Made by a program: the position numbers and the translations under genes | Shown here: piece after piece, positions 41,301-53,700 of the stretch | Numbering within the stretch: the first letter of the stretch is position 1 | Layout of the letters: every line of letters begins with the position of its first letter | The notes under the pieces: model-generated | Told to the model about the DNA's origin: nothing | Database searches by the model: none | What the model saw: the letters and a program-made list of their open reading frames with translations, nothing else | NCBI GenBank assembly: GCA_017163975.1 | Contig: JAFFSR010000221.1 | Location: 7,254,001 to 7,318,000, forward strand | Length of the DNA: 64,000 nucleotides | Direction of reading: 5' to 3' | Source: Anastatus disparis | Lineage: Eukaryota; Arthropoda; Insecta; Hymenoptera; Eupelmidae

Positions 41301-44300
41301 ATAAATCACATTTCAATTCTTTATAAAGCTTAGAATTTTTCGTTTTTATAATCAGGAGATAGTTTTTACTTCAAAATTGTTCGGAGTTTAAATATTTATA
41401 TTTTAATTATAATTTTATTTTTATTACAAACATTCATTAAAAAAATGATTAAAGAAATATTTTCTATTTATCATATAAAACATTTTTACTTATTTCAACG
41501 CACAAAGATCAAGTAACTTGAAACAACAATAGTAATAAAAATTGACGAATGAATTCATTCATAAAATAAAAAGAAAAAAAAAACAAAGATCATCTTTATT
41601 GTTACGAAAAGATTTAATCGACAAATAAAAGTTGTACTCTTGGCCTCGATGGATAAATTATCAAAATATAAACTCTGTTTCTTATCGTTCAATGATATAT
41701 CAGAGTGCGCATCATAATAACGAAAAATTCACAAGTGTCGGTCAAAGTCTATATCGCGTATTAAATGTTTTGTGCTTAAATTTCGTTGAGTCATAATTCA
41801 ACTGTGCTCGCTACATAGAAAAGAAAAAAACTAGCTTTTGCGTGTGTCACGAACTACTTGTTTATTAATCTTATAATTTTGAAGACATGCGCGATAATGA
41901 CCTATAGAAACTTTATTAAAAGAATTTCTAACTCATCAAGGATCTATTGTGGTAGTCACGTTGACTATTTACACGATATATTACGTGAACTATAAATTTT
42001 TAATTTCTTCAATAAAATTATTTGCATATTGTAGTAAGTTATTAAAAAAAAGTTAAATTTTTATTTTTAGCAAGCAATTTAAACGGTATATTCATTTCTA
42101 GTCTTTTTTTTTAAATTTCATTGTAATTAATAATTTTAAATAAGTTAACACAATAATGAAAAGATTCTATTGGAGAATTTTCGTTGATCGAGAATTTCTG
42201 TTGTCACGTTATAGTAACACGAGATTACATGAGCTATAAAAATATAAAATGATTTTAACTTCGTTCAATAAAAATCTCGGTAAAAAAATAATGTTCAAAG
42301 AAAAAAGAAACAGGAAAGTTGTTAACAGTAGATTATGTATCCTTATAAAAACCATATGAGCTTTAATTATTGATTTATAATGATTATTAATTGTTGATTT
42401 ATGCAATGATCTTTATCTTTTTTAGAAAAGACAAGAGGTAAAATTATTCAATGTAATGAATTAAATAGCTTCAAGATAAAATAATTGTAAATTGAAATTT
42501 GTAATTTTATAATGAATGTAATATTAAATTTTTTAAAATTCAAATAAATTCATAATTTGTCATAATTTGATATTGGCTAGGTAACTAGTAAAAATTAAAA
42601 ATAATTCTTGAATGATCGATTTTTTATATACGAACAATCTTCTGAACAATGTTAGTGCGATAAATTTTCCATTGATCGAAATATAATCAAACAAAACTGC
42701 AAAAACTGTCTGTTTACAGTCTGTTTGGCCCTATATAGATTATATTTTTATGAAAATACAACATTCCATGTAAAATGAAAAAAAAGAATGGAGTAGTATA
42801 TTATTAAGTAGGATATTTTAAAATTTTAGTTTGCTTAACTAAAAAACTTGTAATATCTAAGCAAAAGAATCATTTTAAAGCATAATAGAACCTTTATTTT
42901 AAATTAATTTTACACCATATATATATATTGTGTACACAGAGTTTCAAAAAACTCATTTTTGGTTTATTAATTGTTACGGAATAATAATTCTTTGATAAAA
43001 TTTAATTTCAAATATATTTTTTATTAAGCGATTATTTAAAATTAACTTGATTGATTAAAAACTGAATTAAAAAATTAATAAATATAGTAAAATAATAAAT
43101 TTAAAAATTATGATCGCCCTTTTAATCGAGATCCTGAACATTTTTATCATTTTATTTAACGTCGCTGTATTTATGCTATCACTGCGATACTAATTAACGA
43201 CGGAGATCTTCAGTGTATTTGTGAACTGCAGCACATGTAACGTACAGTGGTACTTGTATCAATCCGCCGAGAGCGGGATTTGAACTCAGATCCTCGAGAT
43301 TATGAATCCGTTACTCTACCGAGTGAGCCACTTTAGACCTCGAAAATCTTCAATTTTATACATTTAGTCGTTAATATCTTGTGAAAATAAAAATTATACT
43401 GAAATTAACTTTAGAAATTTTATATTAAAAAACTATGGTTTGCATCTTTAAAACAAAAAAAGATAAGTGTTTCGACGACTATTTTCATTTGAAATTAAAA
43501 TATCTTTCATCATGTTACATCAATTAAGCAAATTGAAAACTTAGAAAAAATTAATTTAATAAAAAAATTTTATGTAATGAATTTATCGTTTTATTGTGTC
43601 ATTTAATTTCAATAAACCGAATGACTAAAAAAATAGACTAAATAATCGAGGTTCTCGAGAAAAAACGTGCATAGCAGAATAAAACTCTTGAGACTATGAA
43701 TTGTAAATACGCCAATGCAAAGAATAGATAAACAGAATCTAAATATAATAAATATTAGATATTAGTATTAAAAATTAAATTTTTCGTTTAAAAATCAGGT
43801 TTAAAATTTTTGCAATAAAAATTAATAATTTAATTGTTAAAGTAAAAAATGTTTACCAACACTATACTATATCGTACATAGTTTGTAAATATAAGAGTGA
43901 TAAATATTTACATATTTTAAATGTTCAAGTCATTCACCTATTACTATTTACATTTATAATTTATTTGAACGCTGACATTTTAATAATTCAGAAACGAGAC
44001 TGTATTTGATGTACTTGAATTCTACGTGCGCAAAAGTCGCGTGAAATATTTTTAAACGACCGGTCACTAGTTATAAATGAAATTTCATATAAAATCTGAA
44101 GATTTAAATATTTTACGTTAACTACGTCAGACTATAAATATTAACATTTTTTTTTAAACGCATATTTTATTTGTCATTATTATAAAAACTGTTTTGTAAA
44201 AAAAATTTACGATTCTCCTAAGTTAATGATTAGTCATTAAAAAAATAATGATGTTGGATGCACTATGTTGATTAAATAATTTATAAATTTTAAAAGTAAT

Positions 44301-47300
44301 TTATTTGTGTCACTAGTCTTTTCATTAATCTAAAGCCTCATGCAAAAAATTTATATGTGAAAAAAATCATTAAAAATTTTTCAAATAAATTATCTAATTG
44401 CATTATGTATTAATCTAAATTAAATTACATCTAAGCACTTAAATTTTTTTAAATTGTTTTGAATTAAAAAATTCTAATATTTTTTCATATAAAATACACA
44501 AATTAATTTAAAATGATTTATAATAGCTAGAATCATGTAATGATTGCTAATTTTGACTTTTACCTTAATATAGCAATATATAAATATATTGTCGAGTTTT
44601 GAAAATAATAAAAAAATTAATTGAGTAGTTGTTCGATATTGTAAGTCCGAAACAAATCAGCTTTTTTCTTAATTTATTATCAGCATGCAATTACGCCATT
44701 AAGTTTTAGCTTCTATTATGAATACTAATGAGAAAATTTAGTCTATGATTTACTTAATGAACTAGTGGCAAAAAATATTTTTTGTTCGCAATGAAAATTT
44801 ATACTTAAAGTGGCTATAAATTCATTTATAAGACAATTGATTTTTTTTATTATTATGTAGCACACTTATCTAACTTATAATAAGATTGTTAATATTCAAT
44901 AACGTTATGAGGAATAAGAAAAATCTAAAAATTTTTTGTTCCGTTTTAATTTATGGTAATGAATTTAAAACAATTATATAATTGTTGGATAATATCATAC
45001 AATTAGGTACGATGATACAATAACCATAATAATTATTTTATCAAGATATAGTAGCCAATAATTTGATTGTAAATTATATATAATTAATAATTTAGTTAAT
45101 AATCGATTTTATTATTTGTATTCATAATTGTTTTTTTAAGTGATTTCCTGTAGTAAAATAATGAAATTCTAAAACTTATTATAAAAATTTGTAACTTATC
45201 ATTAAAGTAAATTCATATTATTACAAAAATACGATTACTAAGCATTAATTAATTTTATTATGATCCACATTAAATTATTGAAGCTTATAAATAAATAGGA
45301 AACAAGTTAATGATTGCGTTTGAAAAAAAATTGTTAACAAATCCTCTATACCTTGTGTCGTACGTAGAAAGGCAAAGTACTATATTTACATTTTACTTTC
45401 AAATTTTTTAAAAATTGTTTATTTTTTAAAATTACAGCATATTTGAATATAGAGTCATAAGTAGTAAAATCCCATTAAAATGACAAAAGTCAACATACAC
45501 TCTGAAATTCATTTTTAAGAGACCATTTAGAAAACTAAACAAAACCGCACGAAAAAGTTCTTTTGCAACGTAACTTTAAAGGCAAACCGCTTTGTCCGCA
45601 GAACCGCAAAAATTTACCTTACAAACCATCTCGAAAATTCGTGGCCCAGATCAATCCATCAAAACCATTGTTTTTCGTATTTGTTAATTTAATCATCTCA
45701 TAATTCATAAAAGTAGACAAATTATATAATTATGCATGTTTAATTTTTATACTTAAAAAAATAAAAATTTTCCAGATGCGAGAATGCGGCAGGTATGATA
45801 AATATAAATGGCCAAACAAGAGATTTACGCGACTTCCGGCGCAAATCTTGTTATATTATGCAAGAAGATCTCATACAGCCAAAACTCACAGTGCTTGAAG
45901 CAATGCGTTTCGCGGCTGATCTTAAACTTGGTAGTACAGTTACATTGGCCACAAGATTCGCTATTGTAAGTATTATTTTAAGTTTTTTTTCTTTTATTTA
46001 AAAATATTTTTCTTTGTTTTTGTTTTATGGTTTATTTATTTAAAAGTTGGATAAAAAATTGACGAATTTTTTATGAACGCATAAAAAGGTTACCTGCTAG
46101 AATGAAACTCGGATAGGTTGAAGGCAGGTGAATCTAATTATGGAAAATTACTCGACGTCTGAATTTTTTTTTGTTTTTTGTATTATATTATATATTTATA
46201 TTTAGAATAGATTTTATCATTGTTCTTTATATTTTTCTTATATTAATACTTGTTTTTCAAGGAAAATTTTAAAAAGTACGTACATGTTGATGAGCAGAAT
46301 TCGTAATGATATACCTTCTGATCTAATTTTTAATGGGTCCGATTCTTTTTTATTTAAAACAAGAATATTTATTGATCCCTGCGCTTTTTTTAAATTTTTT
46401 AAACATGTTTATTTAATTACCATATTTTATTAAATGTTTTATTAACCTTCATACCTAAAATAAATGGAAAAGAAATCAATCAAAATATTGAATGATAAGT
46501 GTTTACAAGTGATCAAAAATAGACTTGGAGTATTTAAATTTGTTTTTTGTATTGGACTAAAAATTTAAACTCTAAACACCTAATGAGTGACTTGTTTTTT
46601 TTGTTTGTTCAAATCATCGATTTGTTTTTCGTAATCTTCAATAATTTAAAGACGTTTTTTCAATTTCATGAGTTAGCTTACGATTTTGTTCACCAATGTT
46701 TCTTTTTGTACACAGAGAGAAATTGATTTTATAAAGGGATTCTGTATAAAAATTATAGTAACGTTTCTTCTCAATTGTGATGAAATTTCACAAAATTTAC
46801 GAAGAAGGTCTGTAAATATCATCGCCATTAAGGCAAAAATTATTGGACAAACTTTAAATTATATCTATGTGTTTTATAATAGTAGAAAAACGTATCCACA
46901 AAATAGCTTAATAGTATATTACGCACCAAGGGAGGGAAGGGGGACATTCTAACCCGCGCGTATGTTATCGCCCGAGCCGAAGGCGAGGGCGATAAACGCG
47001 CGGGTTAAGATGTCCCCCTTCACTCCCGTGGCGCGTTAAAAAATTTTTACCATAGCCAAGCCGAAAGTTGTCAACTAAAATTACGTATAACGTAAACGTT
47101 ATGCTATATTGTTCTACTAGATACACTACACGATATCACACTACACGGTAACACTCGTAATGATAATTCATTAATAAAAAAAGATGTTATGAATTATTCT
47201 AATTTTTCATCACACACATTTTTAAAGATTCCATGCTTTGTTTTACTATATACACTACACAATAACACACTACACGGTAACACTCGTAATGATAGTTCAT

Positions 47301-47722
47301 TAATAAAAAAAAAATTTATTATTCAATCTGATAGAATTATTCTTCGATACACTCTGTTTCAATGCACACATTTTTCATCACACACATTTTTAAATAAATA
47401 ATAATATAATACAATGTATACATATACATTATAATGTATACATTTTGTTTTTTTGTTTCAAATTTAAGAGATTTTGAAAAAGAAACAGAAAAAGATTTTG
47501 ATATCTGCCTTTGTTTTGTTCTTATTATGACTTTTGATGAAGAGCAAAAAGGCTAGGTATATTAGACATTATATGGGGAAAAGAAAGAGACGGAGAGATA
47601 TAACGTATGCTATACTCTGTCGTTAGCGCCTGCGCAGAACGTTCTGTTTGCTTCCTGCCCCGGCAAGAATGTGAGACTTTCGGTTGAAGTAGTGGGGATG
47701 AAAGTAGAAACTTTCGGGTTGG

Positions 47723-47772
<50 letters not shown>

Positions 47773-50700
47773 TTAATATATAAAGGATATTGTTATCCTC
47801 TATATAATTAACCTTTTTCTATGGAGATGTCGAGGGAGCCCAGCCCGGAACCGTTTAACACATTACATCAGGCTAGACTGTCAGACACCGCCATACCGAA
47901 AACTTTGACTACCGATGGATGGTCAGCCACTTTTGTGACCAACAATCAACCGATACTCAATGAGATCAGATTTCTTAAGAGTCGCGATATGGGTAGCACA
48001 TACACTAATTTTCTTTCGAAAAAAAAGTCAGAGGTGCCTGGCCAAGATTCGAACCCGTGCCCACCGCGTTGAAGGCAAGAGCTCTATCCGTTACGCCACC
48101 GCGCTCCTATTTCGGGTTGGATATGGTAAAAAAGTATATAACATCTCCCAATTCCGGTGTCGGTCACGCTAATTTTTACAAGAAAATTCTCTCCATACAT
48201 TATAATTATTCAATTTAATTATATTCAGTAATCTCATATACTTTTTAATATTATAATAATAAATACAAACATCATTTTAACAATCATTTGCATAACAACG
48301 AAGATACTTTAAAAAAATATTTGCAGAACAATCGAGATTCAAGTATTTGTGTTTACTTAACATAGTAGATAAATATTTGCTGATGTGCTTTTTATATTCA
48401 TTGATAAACTTTGATAGTACAATCAGCGCGTAAATCCCTTTTTCCACAACAAAAAGAAAAACACTATCGTTGATCTATATTTCCACTAAAAACATCGCGA
48501 AGCATCTTTCATTCGAGAGATATAAACAAATTTTGTTTACTTAAAACAAAGTTTAAATTTTTTTCCTCTTTTTTTAATTGATAAAATATCAACAATGATT
48601 CAACTTATTACCGTAATATGATTTTTCCGATACTTTTTCTTACGTATGATCAAAACAACTTTCATTCTGTATTTGATGCATAGAAATTGTGTATATATAT
48701 ACGTCATTTATAAAGAAGATAAGATCGAATCTCGTTATACTAGTATGCGTAACCTTGACCGTCATAATTTTTTGTTTTTTTTTTCGTTCGAGCTAAATAA
48801 AATAGCCATATATTTCTCGACTGGATGAACAAGTTATACGTGAGTTTGATGTCGTGAAGTTTCGCGATTTCGGAGAAATGCTTTACGTCCGCGCATACAC
48901 AAATATGTGAAAATTGGGAATGGAAAATATGAGGAATGACGTTATCTTTAGAAAAAAAATGATATTAATTAATTGTTATTATTTGGATCAAAGGAAATTG
49001 GTGATTTTAATCGAATTATGTGCATAAAAGAGTAATTAAAGTTATCGATATGAATCACGTACAAATATAATTGAAATAATTTCTTCCCATCTGTACATCA
49101 ATTATTGCATACATTTTTTCTCAAAATTCTACAAACATAATGTTTTTTTTTGTTCAAATTTCACAACCAGAGTTATTAACTTTTTAATTAAATACAATAA
49201 ATATTCATATTTATTAGCTCAAATACAGGAATTTTTTTTTTTTAATTTCAGCAGCTATTGCAATCAAACTATTATGATTGATAATTATGTCACTGTGCCA
49301 AAAATAATTAATCAACAATAAGATGTCTCGTATTAATCAAATATGCTTTTTGTAAAAAACAAACATAACCCAGTTATAAATTTCACAGAATTATATTCAT
49401 TGTCAAAAAAATAAATCAAATCATTCGCAAGATTTATAAATTTATAAACAATAGTTTGCGAAAAAAGACAAGAGATTGTATTTTCTTTCAAATATATTTA
49501 AATGCAATCATTGGAATGCAACACGAAATTTTCTTCAAGTTTCATAATAAAGTCTACGCGTGCACGCACAACGAAAACATAAAGAAGCACTTGATAAGAC
49601 ATCATCTGGTTTCCTTTTTTTTTTTCATTCTTATTTTATAGTCATATAAAAGATTCCTTGTATAAGACGGAATTTTTTCGCGAGGATATATGCGCGGTGG
49701 AATAAATTTTTTTTAAATTATTTACGAAGGCTAAAAAGTCATTTATTTGTTAAGTTAAAAATAAATATTATATGGTTGAAATAAAAAAATCTGATATAAT
49801 AAATAATAGTGTATCATGTGTTTTGAAAATAATATCAAACTATTTATCATTTTTTTCAATTTTTTAATTAAGTAATAGATTTTGGTACAAATCCTCGACT
49901 ACAAATTCAGTTAGGAAACGTATAAAGATTATAAAAAAGTGGAAATCTGGATGGGCGCGGTGAAGTTTGACTTTCCTGCTAATTTAAAGAAAAAAGTGTT
50001 GAAAATTGCATATGATTCACAAATGCATATTTATCAACAATATTAGAATGCATATATGCGAGATATTCAATTTAACAAAAAAAAAAAACAACATTAGTTT
50101 AATGAATTTGAGTGATGGATTAAAAATCGATTCCAACAACTTTTTTAGATTAATCCATTAACGTAATAATCTAATACTTTTTTTGACGAAAATATATGCG
50201 CATAAACTTATAATTTATCTATTAGGTGTATCGAAAACTTTTTATTTGATTACATTGGTTAACAAAGACAGAATTTTAATTTACGTCATCAATTATCGAT
50301 TGAAAAAAAAAGTTGAATTCATAACTTGACTTCTTTTATCAATTACCTAACTTCAATTTTTTTAATTTTCGTTTGAAGTTTTGCAATTCGTACTTCGATA
50401 AGCTCGTATTTTATAATACTATAAAAGAAGGCATGTCATTAAACTCTTTGTATTTATAAGTCAGAACTTTTTTTACATTGAAAATTATTTAATTCTTATT
50501 ATTTCATATTTAAAATATCAATTTTTCCTGTAACGATTTAATATTTCAAATCTTTTCAATACCTAAAAACATAAAAAAAATTGAATCAATCATATTTCCA
50601 TGTTTTTTGTTATAAATTAATCCAAGCCAATCGTTAAATTCTATCTTGAACTGAAAGATTTGCATTGAATTAACATTAACTCGAAAGGCATGAAAGACAA

Positions 50701-53700
50701 ACAGTTCATTTGACATATCGAGCAAAAAAAAAAAAAGAAAAATTAAGAACGAAGTCTTACGTATCTAATATCCCGCTAAAAAAAAGTGCCACAGAAGCCA
50801 CAAACTGCTCTATGAAAGACATTGCACTATACGTCGCGCGCTCGCTTTATGTCGTGACAACGACATTTAATTACTTGCAATAATAGGAGACTTTTTACGC
50901 GAAGAGAAGAAAAAAAATATAGAGGCTTTGCTACTTTCTTTCTAAAGATGTTTAAGCACTTGACGGATGTAGGTTTTTGCAAATAAAAAAAGATAAATAA
51001 AACAATAAAATATTTACAATAACGAAGCAGAAACTATTATTTATGGGCATAATTATTGCTGCCTTCATTGAAGTAGAAAATAAATTTTCTTCAGAGATGT
51101 AATTTTTCATTTTCTAAAGCGCTTGACTTTTTTAATCAACGTAAATTAAAGTTATAGTCTTGATTTTTTAATAGAAAATATAAAATTTATATTTTACAGC
51201 AAATGAAATTAAATAACTAGATGAGGAATTGTATTTAAAAATTTTAACTTCATTGAGCTAAAAGGTACTATTTTGCTCCGAATAATTAGGCATGAATAAT
51301 TTATTTTTATATTCTGGCAGATGAAAAAATATTATGCGCATCAGGAAGTATAAATTACTTTGGTAGGAGTCTATCATCCAAACCGTGTTCGCAAGCTAAA
51401 TTCGACCTGGATTGTTTTATTTGCTTGTTAATTAACATAATATTTTTACTTTAATCCTAAAGAGATAATTTTTAAAAAACACTTGCTCTTTTAATATTTT
51501 TTAAAATGATTATTTGAATAGATTCATAAAAAATTTAATATACGTTACCATAAATATTTTTAAAAAAATATTCGATTTTAAAGTTTATGTCTCTTTAACT
51601 GTAAAGTTAAATTGCGAAGTCATAATTTTTATAATTCTTATAAAAATATGGAATTGCTAAACAGCTAAAAAATTTATTATTATTAATCAAGCACTAAAAA
51701 AAATTTAAGAGGTAGTGACGGTTTAGATCTGTTATTTTGTTATATCCGGTAATTAAAGAAGGAATACGATTGTCACTTGACTTTAAAAATGTCGGGGAAT
51801 ATAAAGTTAAAGCTGTGCTGATTATAAACTATTTTTAATTAAACTTATGAATTAAATTTCATTAAATTATTTATTTATTAATTGTTTTGTATTTATTTAT
51901 TCGCGTTAATGATTACAAGCCATAAATTAAAGCAATAAAATAATTTTTTTTAAAAGTTACTATTCCGGTTAGCCTGACGTTAGAAAATTAATCAAAAGTT
52001 TTTATAAACTCTTTTTTGTTAAATCAGGTGCGTCATGGGGTTGAATATATTTCAACTTATAGAGAAGCAAATCTTTCCAACGTTTAAATTTTACTTAAAA
52101 TAAGCACATGACTATACTGTGTGAACAGGGATTTTATAAACACATGGAAAAATTTGCTACTTTCTATTTCATCAATTATTTTTTTTAAGAATGGAAAATA
52201 CTTGAATTTTTAATAGTCAAATTGTATAAATAAGACATTTATCATTAAATTATATTATTCTACAAAACCTTATATCAGCAAAGTTTTATAGATTTTACAC
52301 GTTGCACTTGACATTGTTTTAAATGCACCATTTTGTCATCAACAATTTTATCTTTTTTTCATACAAAAACTACATTGTTTAATTATAAAGTTAGTGTCTT
52401 AAAATAGTAGTCTAGTAATCAGAATATTTTAGTTTTTTATCAAATATTAAATCAATGCTCAAACGTAAATTTATTTGCATTTACGTCTTGACGAACACGA
52501 TAATTTTCCTCGAGATGTATCATGGAAAAAAATTGATCTAATAAAAAATAAAATTATTAAATGATTGATTTTAATTTTTACAATTTTAATTTACGTCTGA
52601 AACATTGCAAAAATATTATCCTGCATAATTTTTTACAAATCGCGTATTACGTTCAATCAATATTGCATTTTATCATAATGAATTATTAATTTATCTTTAA
52701 TTATCATATAAGAATAATTAAACTTGCTCGTTTTTTTTTCTTTTTAAAGTTTATCTTGTTAAATTTTGTGTCTTTAATTTAATTTTTTTATAGTTGAAAA
52801 AAAACGGGTAATCTGTTATTCAGAGACAATCTGTTCCATGCAACGTGGATGCTCAGGTTGTGGAAAGGGCTGTTTTTTTAGCTCCATTCTTCCCTGAGCA
52901 AAAATCTTTTCTTATGTCATTGATTAGACCCGGGACTGTTTAACTTATTACATCAGATTAAAACGCTGAATAAAGTTATATTAGTTTTGTATAATTACTG
53001 TGTCTAGAAATGCGTTGTTCCAATCATACAAAGATTAACAATATGCTTGACATTTTTAATGCTTTAGATATATTAAAAATTTTTTTTACTGATTTGTGAA
53101 ATTTAGTAAAACAAAATAAATATAACACAGTATCATTAAAATCAAGTATTAAATCCGAAATCAAGCTAGAAATAATGCATCATACAACAAGAGAGCAAAA
53201 TCACATATTTTTCTTGAGGGCAAGTTTGCGATTTGAGCGAGTGAAGTAAAATGAGGGTCATGATCACCCGAGGGAAAAATCGCTTTACTTCCAGCTTGAC
53301 TGTGACCACTTTATTAACTTAAAAAAAAAAGCGAACTTGAACATGAACCATTCAGAATAATAAAGTGTGTAAAATATAAATAAAAAATAAAAAATATAGG
53401 AAATTATTGCAAATTTCTTAAGAATAATTTATTAATTTAAAAGAATTTAAATTATTCCAAATTCACATTTATTAAATTTCTAGAAATTTTTTATGCTTTT
53501 TTAAAAATTTTAATTATAAATTTAATTTAACAATTATTAAATATTATGAATAAAATATTTAATATTTTTAGAAATAACTCCTGATAATTTCGGCAAACTT
53601 TTAAACTTAATAAATTAGTCATTATTGTTAAATTGAGAATAAAAGCATTTAAGACTTGCAAACATTAGTATATTAAATACAAATAACTTCATGAGGTTGT

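Noticed and set aside
45795..46001. Start of a separate short ABC protein at 45795
   Set aside because: This Met is internal to ABCG exon 3; the upstream splice acceptor at 45775 and the phase match to exon 2 show it is not a start.
47821..48172. Two overlapping open frames on the + strand
   Set aside because: Both lie in the body and head of the reverse-oriented family 3 SINE.
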